Positions 12,898 to 24,766 of a DNA stretch of 64,000 nucleotides are shown piece after piece. The first letter of the stretch is position 1; each line of letters begins with the position of its first letter. Origin of the DNA: Lasioglossum baleicum (lineage: Eukaryota; Arthropoda; Insecta; Hymenoptera; Halictidae). The stretch is from the NCBI RefSeq assembly GCF_051020765.1, contig NW_027469307.1:1-64000 (forward strand), written 5' to 3'. A model generated the notes under the pieces. The model was given only the letters and a program-made list of their open reading frames with translations. It did no database searches and had not been told where the DNA came from. Position numbers and translations under genes: made by a program.

Positions 12898-13197
12898 CTA
12901 TTTTCACAAGCACAGAAAGCACGTGTTCGTCATACTTCACTTAATCCAGATTTCATTTTTGATTCACTTACCTCTGTACCACTTTCATCTTCACTGTAAA
13001 TTCTCATTTCATCATCCATTAGTACACTTCACTTTTACTACGCTTCGTTTTTTTTTTGGGATACTACACTGGATGCCCTACGTTGCTGGCCCATTCAGCT
13101 CACCCAGCATCGCCTGACGTCATCGTCCTCCTGATTGGCCACAGTCTCTAGCCTCTCTAGTATTCAGTTTCGTCATTGGCGGACGAGGCGGGCGGAA
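12898..13197 (+). other. Non-coding interval between pol stop and 3' LTR
   Basis: This is 300 bp with no convincing gene. The first 160 bp are pyrimidine-rich, including a T run at about 13049-13057. The second part looks promoter-like: a perfect TGACGTCA palindrome at 13115-13122 (consensus CRE/ATF site) and ATTGG (inverted CCAAT) at 13134 and 13175. It ends in a purine-rich tract next to the LTR. Finding promoter motifs before the proposed LTR start leaves open that the LTR begins earlier, for example at TGTTCG near 12923. Confidence 0.6.
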
Positions 13198-13400
13198 TGT
13201 TTGGGATTGGCTGAGTGCGTCAGTCGCGTCGGCTCATTCATCTTTTCTCGATCACGCTATTGGCTGCCTTTCGAGTGACAGCGAGATCTAGGATCGATCA
13301 GCGTCTCGCGGAGTCATAGGCCAGCGCCGTCGATATCGATTACGTTCGATTATCGACCCGCGCTAGAGTGATTGGCGGATCGTCCGATCGATCCTCCAAT
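13134..13400 (+). promoter_or_regulatory. Cluster of CCAAT/ATTGG boxes
   Basis: ATTGG occurs at 13134, 13175, 13206, 13259 and 13371, and CCAAT at 13396, giving six NF-Y-type boxes in 267 bp. A consensus CRE (TGACGTCA) lies just upstream at 13115. The cluster straddles the proposed LTR start and would lie in or next to U3, where LTR promoters reside. Binding is inferred from motif matches only. Confidence 0.5.
13181..13197 (+). promoter_or_regulatory. Candidate polypurine tract (plus-strand primer site)
   Basis: This G/A-rich stretch (ggacgaggcgggcggaa, 13181-13197, interrupted by three C) ends exactly where TGTTTGGG begins. In LTR retrotransposons the polypurine tract lies directly 5' of the 3' LTR and primes plus-strand DNA synthesis after RNase H cleavage. 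The C interruptions make it imperfect. Confidence 0.5.
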
Positions 13401-13403
13401 CAC
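13368..13403. other. Near-perfect 15-bp-arm hairpin in the LTR
   Basis: The left arm GTGATTGGCGGATCG (13368-13382) and right arm CGATCCTCCAATCAC (13389-13403) are complementary at 14 of 15 positions around a 6-base loop. The arms place an ATTGG and a CCAAT box in divergent orientation. A second, shorter inverted repeat (GTCGATA at 13329, TATCGAC at 13351) lies just upstream and includes a TATCGAT sequence similar to the insect DRE promoter motif. Confidence 0.75.
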
Positions 13404-13720
13404 GCGCTCGGCGGTTTTCGGCTAACGGTCAGCTGATCGACCGAAAATCACTTCGTTTTCGGTGTTTCTAACGATAACACGTAGTCACGAACATCGCTCT
13501 CACTCACACTCGAAAGACATCGCGTCTGCTTGACCGGTTTTCTAGTGTACTTCTATTAGCGCTCTTTATCGCTTCGTAAAGAACCGTACGCAAAAAAAAC
13601 GGCTACCGCTAATTTACAACAAAACTCTTTATTGTAAAGGTTCATCCACGTACTTCGGGGTGTATTTACATTTCATTTCGCACAAGTTCGTTTGGGAGTC
13701 GACGATCCCCGTTCGGGAAA

Positions 13721-13726
13721 AATAAA
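13721..13726 (+). terminator. AATAAA polyadenylation signal in the LTR
   Basis: AATAAA lies 55 bp before the LTR end, followed by a GT/T-rich stretch (gtgacgttttctgtgaag). This matches the position expected for the R/U5 polyadenylation signal of the element's transcript. Confidence 0.6.
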
Positions 13727-13865
13727 GTGACGTTTTCTGTGAAGTGGTTCGTTCTCCCTTTTCTTGTCCGAAACACATAACGCATAACGCTTAACGCATA
13801 ACGCATAACGCATAACGCATAACGGATAACGCATAACGCATAACGCATAACGGATAACGGATAAC

Positions 13866-14383
13866 GCATAACGCATAACGCATAACGCATAACGCATAAC
13901 GCATAACGCATAACGCATAACGCATAACGCATAACGCATAACGCATAACGCATAACGCATAACGCATAACGCATAACGCATAACGCATAACGCATAACGC
14001 ATAACGCATAACGCATAACGCATAACGCATAACGCATAACGCATAACGCATAACGCATAACGCATAACGCATAACGCATAACGCATAACGCATAACGCAT
14101 AACGCATAACGCATAACGCATAACGCATAACGCATAACGCATAACGCATAACGCATAACGCATAACGCATAACGCATAACGCATAACGCATAACGCATAA
14201 CGCATAACGCATAACGCATAACGCATAACGCATAACGCATAACGCATAACGCATAACGCATAACGCATAACGCATAACGCATAACGCATAACGCATAACG
14301 CATAACGCATAACGCATAACGCATAACGCATAACGCATAACGCATAACGCATAACGCATAACGCATAACGCATAACGCATAAC
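13866..14383. repeat. Long run of pure canonical units (about 74)
   Basis: From after the double ggataac near 13852-13865 to the gcatgac variant at 14384, every unit is GCATAAC: about 518 bp with no variant. This is the longest uninterrupted run I noticed; others reach about 420 bp (21915-22340) and 380 bp (56765-57141). It begins only 90 bp from the retrotransposon's 3' end. Confidence 0.75.
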
Positions 14384-14689
14384 GCATGACGCATAACGCA
14401 TAACGCATAACGCATAACGCATAACGCATAACCCATAACCCATAACGCATAACGCATAACGCATAACGCATAACGCATAACGCATAACGCATAACGCATA
14501 ACGCATAACGCATAACGCATAACGCATAACGCATAACGCATAACGCATAACGCATAACGCATAACGCTTAACGCATAACGCATTACGCATAACGCATAAC
14601 GCATAATGCATAACGCATAACGCTTAACGCATAGCTCATAACGCATAACGCATAACGCTTAACGCATAACGCATAACGGATAACGCATA

Positions 14690-17600
14690 ACGGATAACGC
14701 ATAACGCATAACACATAACGCATAACGCATAACGCATAACGCATAACGCATAACGCATAACGCATAACGCATAACGCATAACGCATAACGCATAACGCAT
14801 AACGCATAACGCATAACGCATAACGCATAACGCATAACGCATAACGCATAACGCATAACGCATAACGTATAACGCATAACGCATAACACATAACGCATAA
14901 CGCATAACGCATAACGCTTAACGCATAACGCCTAACGCATAACGCATAACGGATAACGCATAACGCATAACGCATAACGGATAACGCATAACGCATAACG
15001 CATCACGCATAACGCATAACGTATAACGCGTAACGCATAACGCATAACGAATAACGCATAACGCTTAACGCATAACGCATAACGCATAACGGATAACGCA
15101 TAACGCATAACGCATAACGCATAACGCATAACGCATAACGCATAACGCATAACGCATAACGCATAACGCATAACGCATAACACATAACGCTTAACGCATA
15201 ACGCATAACGCATAACGCATAACGGATAACGCATAACGCATAACGCATAACGGATAACGGATAACGCATAACGCATAACGCATAACGCATAACGCATAAC
15301 GCATAACGCATAACGCATAACGCATAACGCATAACGCATAACGCATAACGCATAACGCATAACGCATAACGCATAACGCATAACGCATAACGCATAACGC
15401 ATAACGCATAACGCATAACGCATAACGCATAACGCATAACGCATAACGCATAACGCATAACGCATAACGCATAACGCATAACGCATAACGCATAACGTAT
15501 AACGCATAACGCATAACGCATAACGCATAACGCATAACGCATAACGCATAACGCATAACGCATAACGCATAACGCATAACGCATAACGCATAACGCATAA
15601 CGCATAACGCATAACGCATAACGCATAACGCATAACGCATAACGCATAACGCATAACGCATAACCCATAACCCATAACGCATAACGCATAACGCATAACG
15701 CATAACGCATAACGCATAACGCATAACGCATAACGCATAACGCATAACGCATAACGCTTAACGCATAACGCATTACGCATAACGCATAACGCATAATGCA
15801 TAACGCATAACGCTTAACGCATAGCTCATAACGCATAACGCATAACGCTTAACGCATAACGCATAACGGATAACGCATAACGGATAACGCAGAACGCTTA
15901 ACGCATAACGCATAACGGATAACGCATAACGCATAACGCATAACGCATAACGCATAACGCATAACGCATAACGCATAACGCATAACGCATAACGCATATC
16001 GCATAACGCATAACGCATAACGCATAACGCATAACGCATAACGCATGACGCATAACGCATAACGCATAACGCATAACGCATAACGCATAACGCATAACCC
16101 ATAACCCATAACGCATAACGCATAACGGATAACGCATAACGCATAACGCATAACGCATAACGCATAACGCATAACGCATAACGCATAACGCATAACGCAT
16201 AACGCATAACGCATATCGCATAACGCATAACGCATAACGCATAACGCATAACGCATAACGCATGACGCATAACGCATAACGCATAACGCATAACGCATAA
16301 CGCATAACGCATAACCCATAACCCATAACGCATAACGCATAACGCATAACGCATAACGCATAACGCATAACGCATAACGCATAACACATAACGCATAACG
16401 CATAACGCATAACGCTTAACGCATAACGCCTAACGCATAACGCATAACGGATAACGCATAACGCATAACGCATAACGGATAACGCATAACGCATAACGCA
16501 TCACGCATAACGCATAACGTATAACGCGTAACGCATAACGCATAACGAATAACGCATAACGCTTAACGCATAACGCATAACGCATAACGGATAACGCATA
16601 ACGCATAACGCATAACGCATAACGCATAACGCATAACGCATAACGCATAACGCATAACGCATAACGCATAACGCATAACGCATAACACATAACGCTTAAC
16701 GCATAACGCATAACGCATAACGCATAACGGATAACGCATAACGCATAACGCATAACGGATAACGGATAACGCATAACGCATAACGCATAACGCATAACGC
16801 ATAACGCATAACGCATAACGCATAACGCATAACGCATAACGCATAACGCATAACGCATAACGCATAACGCATAACGCATAACGCATAACGCATAACGCAT
16901 AACGCATAACGCATAACGCATAACGCATAACGCATAACGCATAACGCATAACGCATAACGCATAACGCATAACGCATAACGCATAACGCATAACGCATAA
17001 CGCATAACGTATAACGCATAACGCATAACGCATAACGCATAACGCATAACGCATAACGCATAACGCATAACGCATAACGCATAACGCATAACGCATAACG
17101 CATAACGCATAACGCATAACGCATAACGCATAACGCATAACGCATAACGCATAACGCATAACGCATAACGCATAACCCATAACCCATAACGCATAACGCA
17201 TAACGCATAACGCATAACGCATAACGCATAACGCATAACGCATAACGCATAACGCATAACGCATAACGCTTAACGCATAACGCATTACGCATAACGCATA
17301 ACGCATAATGCATAACGCATAACGCTTAACGCATAGCTCATAACGCATAACGCATAACGCTTAACGCATAACGCATAACGGATAACGCATAACGGATAAC
17401 GCAGAACGCTTAACGCATAACGCATAACGGATAACGCATAACGCATAACGCATAACGCATAACGCATAACGCATAACGCATAACGCATAACGCATAACGC
17501 ATAACGCATATCGCATAACGCATAACGCATAACGCATAACGCATAACGCATAACGCATGACGCATAACGCATAACGCATAACGCATAACGCATAACGCAT

Positions 17601-17810
17601 AACGCATAACCCATAACCCATAACGCATAACGCATAACGGATAACGCATAACGCATAACGCATAACGCATAACGCATAACGCATAACGCATAACGCATAA
17701 CGCATAACGCATAACGCATAACGCATATCGCATAACGCATAACGCATAACGCATAACGCATAACGCATAACGCATGACGCATAACGCATAACGCATAACG
17801 CATAACGTAT
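14690..17810. repeat. About 3.2-kb higher-order tandem duplication, copy 1
   Basis: The variant pattern here is repeated about 3.2 kb downstream. Matched landmarks are gtataac 14867 and 18066 (offset 3199), gcatcac 15000 and 18199 (3199), gcatcac 16498 and 19703 (3205), the ccataac pair 17177 and 20382 (3205), and the ccataac pair 17611 and 20816 (3205). Offsets change only by whole units plus the single-base deletion at 18738 in copy 2. To the left the two sequences diverge near 14.68/17.88 kb, and to the right near 17.81/21.01 kb. Confidence 0.8.
15900..16330. repeat. 217-bp (31-unit) tandem subrepeat
   Basis: The variant order ggataac, gcatatc, gcatgac, ccataac pair occurs twice. gcatatc is at 15994 and 16211, gcatgac at 16043 and 16260, and the ccataac pair at 16099 and 16316, all 217 bp apart. 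The ggataac pair is 210 bp apart, one unit less. The same arrangement recurs at 19297/19521 (224 bp) and 20816/21033 (217 bp), and ccataac pairs elsewhere in this zone are 434 bp (2 x 217) apart. Confidence 0.75.
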
Positions 17811-17888
17811 AACGCATAACGCATAACACATAACGCATAACGCATAACGCATAACGCTTAACGCATAACGCCTAACGCATAACGCATA

Positions 17889-20800
17889 ACGGATAACGCA
17901 TAACGCATAACACATAACGCATAACGCATAACGCATAACGCATAACGCATAACGCATAACGCATAACGCATAACGCATAACGCATAACGCATAACGCATA
18001 ACGCATAACGCATAACGCATAACGCATAACGCATAACGCATAACGCATAACGCATAACGCATAACGTATAACGCATAACGCATAACACATAACGCATAAC
18101 GCATAACGCATAACGCTTAACGCATAACGCCTAACGCATAACGCATAACGGATAACGCATAACGCATAACGCATAACGGATAACGCATAACGCATAACGC
18201 ATCACGCATAACGCATAACGTATAACGCGTAACGCATAACGCATAACGAATAACGCATAACGCTTAACGCATAACGCATAACGCATAACGGATAACGCAT
18301 AACGCATAACGCATAACGCATAACGCATAACGCATAACGCATAACGCATAACGCATAACGCATAACGCATAACGCATAACGCTTAACGCATAACGCATAA
18401 CGCATAACGCATAACGGATAACGCATAACGCATAACGCATAACGGATAACGGATAACGCATAACGCATAACGCATAACGCATAACGCATAACGCATAACG
18501 CATAACGCATAACGCATAACGCATAACGCATAACGCATAACGCATAACGCATAACGCATAACGCATAACGCATAACGCATAACGCATAACGCATAACGCA
18601 TAACGCATAACGCATAACGCATAACGCATAACGCATAACGCATAACGCATAACGCATAACGCATAACGCATAACGCATAACGCATAACGCATAACGTATA
18701 ACGCATAACGCATAACGCATAACGCATAACGCATAACGCAAACGCATAACGCATAACGCATAACGCATAACGCATAACGCATAACGCATAACGCATAACG
18801 CATAACGCATAACGCATAACGCATAACGCATAACGCATAACGCATAACGCATAACGCATAACCCATAACCCATAACGCATAACGCATAACGCATAACGCA
18901 TAACGCATAACGCATAACGCATAACGCATAACGCATAACGCATAACGCATAACGCTTAACGCATAACGCATTACGCATAACGCATAACGCATAATGCATA
19001 ACGCATAACGCTTAACGCATAGCTCATAACGCATAACGCATAACGCTTAACGCATAACGCATAACGGATAACGCATAACGGATAACGCAGAACGCTTAAC
19101 GCATAACGCATAACGGATAACGCATAACGCATAACGCATAACGCATAACGCATAACGCATAACGCATAACGCATAACGCATAACGCATAACGCATATCGC
19201 ATAACGCATAACGCATAACGCATAACGCATAACGCATAACGCATGACGCATAACGCATAACGCATAACGCATAACGCATAACGCATAACGCATAACCCAT
19301 AACCCATAACGCATAACGCATAACGGATAACGCATAACGCATAACGCATAACGCATAACGCATAACGCATAACGCATAACGCATAACGCATAACGCATAA
19401 CGCATAACGCATAACGCATATCGCATAACGCATAACGCATAACGCATAACGCATAACGCATAACGCATGACGCATAACGCATAACGCATAACGCATAACG
19501 CATAACGCATAACGCATAACCCATAACCCATAACGCATAACGCATAACGCATAACGCATAACGCATAACGCATAACGCATAACGCATAACACATAACGCA
19601 TAACGCATAACGCATAACGCTTAACGCATAACGCCTAACGCATAACGCATAACGGATAACGCATAACGCATAACGCATAACGGATAACGCATAACGCATA
19701 ACGCATCACGCATAACGCATAACGTATAACGCGTAACGCATAACGCATAACGAATAACGCATAACGCTTAACGCATAACGCATAACGCATAACGGATAAC
19801 GCATAACGCATAACGCATAACGCATAACGCATAACGCATAACGCATAACGCATAACGCATAACGCATAACGCATAACGCATAACGCATAACACATAACGC
19901 TTAACGCATAACGCATAACGCATAACGCATAACGGATAACGCATAACGCATAACGCATAACGGATAACGGATAACGCATAACGCATAACGCATAACGCAT
20001 AACGCATAACGCATAACGCATAACGCATAACGCATAACGCATAACGCATAACGCATAACGCATAACGCATAACGCATAACGCATAACGCATAACGCATAA
20101 CGCATAACGCATAACGCATAACGCATAACGCATAACGCATAACGCATAACGCATAACGCATAACGCATAACGCATAACGCATAACGCATAACGCATAACG
20201 CATAACGCATAACGTATAACGCATAACGCATAACGCATAACGCATAACGCATAACGCATAACGCATAACGCATAACGCATAACGCATAACGCATAACGCA
20301 TAACGCATAACGCATAACGCATAACGCATAACGCATAACGCATAACGCATAACGCATAACGCATAACGCATAACGCATAACCCATAACCCATAACGCATA
20401 ACGCATAACGCATAACGCATAACGCATAACGCATAACGCATAACGCATAACGCATAACGCATAACGCATAACGCTTAACGCATAACGCATTACGCATAAC
20501 GCATAACGCATAATGCATAACGCATAACGCTTAACGCATAGCTCATAACGCATAACGCATAACGCTTAACGCATAACGCATAACGGATAACGCATAACGG
20601 ATAACGCAGAACGCTTAACGCATAACGCATAACGGATAACGCATAACGCATAACGCATAACGCATAACGCATAACGCATAACGCATAACGCATAACGCAT
20701 AACGCATAACGCATATCGCATAACGCATAACGCATAACGCATAACGCATAACGCATAACGCATGACGCATAACGCATAACGCATAACGCATAACGCATAA

Positions 20801-21010
20801 CGCATAACGCATAACCCATAACCCATAACGCATAACGCATAACGGATAACGCATAACGCATAACGCATAACGCATAACGCATAACGCATAACGCATAACG
20901 CATAACGCATAACGCATAACGCATAACGCATATCGCATAACGCATAACGCATAACGCATAACGCATAACGCATAACGCATGACGCATAACGCATAACGCA
21001 TAACGCATAA
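17889..21010. repeat. About 3.2-kb higher-order tandem duplication, copy 2
   Basis: This is the second copy of the block that starts near 14.69 kb. It differs by a gained unit, a lost unit, the reversion of an acataac variant to canonical before the gcttaac at 18381, and a 1-bp deletion at 18738. This degree of identity in such a mutable array points to a recent unequal exchange or a copying event. Confidence 0.8.
18738..18743. other. 1-bp deletion unit (gcaaac), register shift
   Basis: The unit lacks its T (gcaaac instead of gcataac) and shifts the array register by one base. It is present only in copy 2 of the 3.2-kb duplication and so arose after that duplication. Confidence 0.9.
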
Positions 21011-24000
21011 CGCATAACGCATAACGCATAACCCATAACCCATAACGCATAACGCATAACGCATAACGCATAACGCATAACGCATAACGCATAACGCATA
21101 ACGCATAACGCATAACGCATAACGCATAACGCATAACGCATAACGCATAACACATAACGCTTAACGCATAACGCATAACGCATAACGCATAACGGATAAC
21201 GCATAACGCATAACGCATAACGGATAACGGATAACGCATAACGCATAACGCATAACGCATAACGCATAACGCATAACCCATAACCCATAACGCATAACGC
21301 ATAACGCATAACGCATAACGCATAACGCATAACGCATAACGCATAACGCATAACGCATAACGCATAACGCATAACGCATAACGCATAACGCATAACGCAT
21401 AACGCATAACGCATAACGCATAACGCATAACGCATAACGCATAACGCATAACGCATAACGCATAACGCATAACGCATAACGCATAACGCATAACGCATAA
21501 CGCATAACGCATAACGCATAACGCATAACGCATAACACATAACGCATAACGCATAACGCATAACGCTTAACGCATAACGCCTAACGCATAACGCATAACG
21601 GATAACGCATAACGCATAACGCATAACGGATAACGCATAACGCATAACGCATCACGCATAACGCATAACGTATAACGCGTAACGCATAACGCATAACGAA
21701 TAACGCATAACGCTTAACGCATAACGCATAACGCATAACGGATAACGCATAACGCATAACGCATAACGCATAACGCATAACGCATAACGCATAACGCATA
21801 ACGCATAACGCATAACGCATAACGCATAACACATAACGCTTAACGCATAACGCATAACGCATAACGCATAACGGATAACGCATAACGCATAACGCATAAC
21901 GGATAACGGATAACGCATAACGCATAACGCATAACGCATAACGCATAACGCATAACGCATAACGCATAACGCATAACGCATAACGCATAACGCATAACGC
22001 ATAACGCATAACGCATAACGCATAACGCATAACGCATAACGCATAACGCATAACGCATAACGCATAACGCATAACGCATAACGCATAACGCATAACGCAT
22101 AACGCATAACGCATAACGCATAACGCATAACGCATAACGCATAACGCATAACGCATAACGCATAACGCATAACGCATAACGCATAACGCATAACGCATAA
22201 CGCATAACGCATAACGCATAACGCATAACGCATAACGCATAACGCATAACGCATAACGCATAACGCATAACGCATAACGCATAACGCATAACGCATAACG
22301 CATAACGCATAACGCATAACGCATAACGCATAACGCATAACCCATAACCCATAACGCATAACGCATAACGCATAACGCATAACGCATAACGCATAACGCA
22401 TAACGCATAACGCATAACGCATAACGCATAACGCTTAACGCATAACGCATTACGCATAACGCATAACGCATAATGCATAACGCATAACGCTTAACGCATA
22501 GCTCATAACGCATAACGCATAACGCTTAACGCATAACGCATAACGGATAACGCATAACGGATAACGCATAACGCATAACACATAACGCATAACGCATAAC
22601 GCATAACGCATAACGCATAACGCATAACGCATAACGCATAACGCATAACGCATAACGCATAACGCATAACGCATAACGCATAACGCATAACGCATAACGC
22701 ATAACGCATAACGCATAACGCATAACGCATAACGCATAACGCATAACGCATAACGCATAACGCATAACGCATAACGCATAACGCATAACCCATAACCCAT
22801 AACGCATAACGCATAACGCATAACGCATAACGCATAACGCATAACGCATAACGCATAACGCATAACGCATAACGCTTAACGCATAACGCATTACGCATAA
22901 CGCATAACGCATAATGCATAACGCATAACGCTTAACGCATAGCTCATAACGCATAACGCATAACGCTTAACGCATAACGCATAACGGATAACGCATAACG
23001 GATAACGCATAACGCATAACGCATAACGCATAACGCATAACGCATAACGCATAACGCATAACGCATAACGCATAACGCATAACGCATAACGCATAACGCA
23101 TAACGCATAACGCATAACGCATAACGGATAACGCATAACGCTTAACGCATAGCTCATAACGCATAACGCATAACACATAACGCATAACGCATAACGCATA
23201 ACGCTTAACGCATAACGCCTAACGCATAACGCATAACGCATAACGCATAACGCATAACGCATAACGCATAACGCATAACGCATAACGCATAACGCATAAC
23301 GCATAACGCATAACGCATAACGCATAACGCATAACGCATAACGCATAACGCATAACGCATAACGCATAACGCATAACGCATAACGCATAACGCATAACGC
23401 ATAACGCATAACGCATAACGCATAACGCATAACGCATAACGCATAACGCATAACGCATAACGCATAACGCATAACGCATAACGCATAACGCATAACGCAT
23501 AACGCATAACGCATAACGCATAACGCATAACGCATAACGCATAACGCATAACGCATAAGGCATAACGCATAACGCATAACGCATAACGCATAACGCATAA
23601 CGCATAACGCATAACGCATAACGCATAACGCATAACGCTTAACGCATAACGCATTACGCATAACGCATAACGCATAATGCATAACGCATAACGCTTAACG
23701 CATAGCTCATAACGCATAACGCAGAACGCTTAACGCATAACGCATAACGGATAACGCATAACGCATAACGCATAACGCATAACGCATAACGCATAACGCA
23801 TAACGCATAACGCATAACGCATAACGCATAACGCATAACGCATAACGCATAACGCATAACGCATAACGCATAACGCATAACGCATAACGCATAACGCATA
23901 ACGCATAACGCATAACGCATAACGCATATCGCATAACGCATAACGCATAACGCATAACGCATAACGCATAACGCATAACGCATGACGCATAACGCATAAC

Positions 24001-24721
24001 GCATAACGCATATCGCATAACGCATAACGCATAACCCATAACCCATAACGCATAACGCATAACGCATAACGCATAACGCATAACGCATAACGCATAACGC
24101 ATAACGCATAACGCATAACGCATAACGCATAACGCATAACGCATAACGCTTAACGCATAACGCATTACGCATAACGCATAACGCATAATGCATAACGCAT
24201 AACGCTTAACGCATAGCTCATAACGCATAACGCATAACGCTTAACGCATAACGCATAACGGATAACGCATAACGGATAACGCATAACGCATAACACATAA
24301 CGCATAACGCATAACGCATAACGCATAACGCATAACGCATAACGCATAACGCATAACGCATAACGCATAACGCATAACGCATAACGCATAACGCATAACG
24401 CATAACGCATAACGCATAACGCATAACGCATAACGCATAACGCATAACGCATAACGCATAACACATAACGCATAACGCATAACGCATAACGCTTAACGCA
24501 TAACGCCTAACGCATAACGCGTAACGCATAACGCATAACGCATAATGCATAACGCACAACGCATAACGCATAACGCATAACACATATCGCATATCGCATA
24601 ACGCATAACGCTTAACGCATAACGCATAACGCATAACGCATAACGCATAACGCATAACGCATAACGCATAACGCATATCGGATAACGCATAACGCTTAAC
24701 GCATAACGCATAACGCATAAC

Positions 24722-24766
24722 GCATAAATGCATAACGCATAAATGCATAACGCATAAATGCATAAC
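24722..24766. repeat. Triplicated 15-bp unit (gcataaatgcataac x3)
   Basis: Three perfect head-to-tail copies of a 15-mer lie at 24722, 24737 and 24752. Each is two heptamers joined by AAAT where AAC is expected, a gain of one base. Together they add three bases and reset the array register. I see this motif nowhere else in the window. The flanks are in the Cassette C-rich zone near 24.5-25.7 kb. Confidence 0.95.

Larger units (their letters stand above)
10214..13775 (+). mobile_element. 5'-truncated BEL/Pao LTR retrotransposon (3' part with one LTR)
   Basis: This 3.56-kb non-satellite insert holds the end of a BEL/Pao pol gene, a short non-coding interval and a single 3' LTR. BEL/Pao elements copy RNA into double-stranded cDNA inside a particle and insert it with their integrase; full elements are generally 6-10 kb with gag, protease, RT, RNase H and integrase between two LTRs. 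Here the 5' LTR, gag, protease and most of RT are missing; sequence begins about 20 codons before the YMDD motif. The 3' end is intact, ending in CCGAAACA. The left edge is uncertain by a few bases because the satellite has a ggataac variant that could supply CGGA. No certain target-site duplication can be read, since any 5-bp duplication would look like satellite. The satellite resumes in matching order, so little or no satellite was lost. On its own this copy cannot move. Confidence 0.93.
13198..13775 (+). repeat. 3' LTR of the BEL/Pao element
   Basis: This 578-bp LTR is inferred from its ends: TGTTTGGG at 13198 and CCGAAACA ending at 13775, inverted complements at 7 of 8 positions, with the canonical TG...CA termini. 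A purine-rich tract precedes it and satellite follows directly. It contains several inverted CCAAT boxes (13206, 13259, 13371, with CCAAT itself at 13396-13400), two hairpins near 13329-13357 and 13368-13403, a short TTTACAA/TTGTAAA inverted repeat (13613-13638) and AATAAA at 13721. No 5' LTR exists here, so the start cannot be confirmed by comparing the two copies; an earlier start near 12923 is the main alternative. Confidence 0.7.

Noticed and set aside
12923..13117. 64-codon + strand open frame after pol
   Set aside because: It is low-complexity, rich in His, Phe and Leu from pyrimidine-rich DNA, has no known domain, and lies in the interval before the LTR.
12923..13775. LTR beginning at TGTTCG near 12923
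   Set aside because: No purine tract precedes it and its first bases do not mirror the 3' end, whereas TGTTTGGG at 13198 mirrors CCGAAACA and follows a purine-rich stretch. It is kept only as an alternative.
10208..13780. CATAA target-site duplication flanking the element
   Set aside because: CATAA is present on both sides, but it occurs in every satellite unit, so its presence has no weight. Unit counting is compatible with either no duplication or a 5-bp one.
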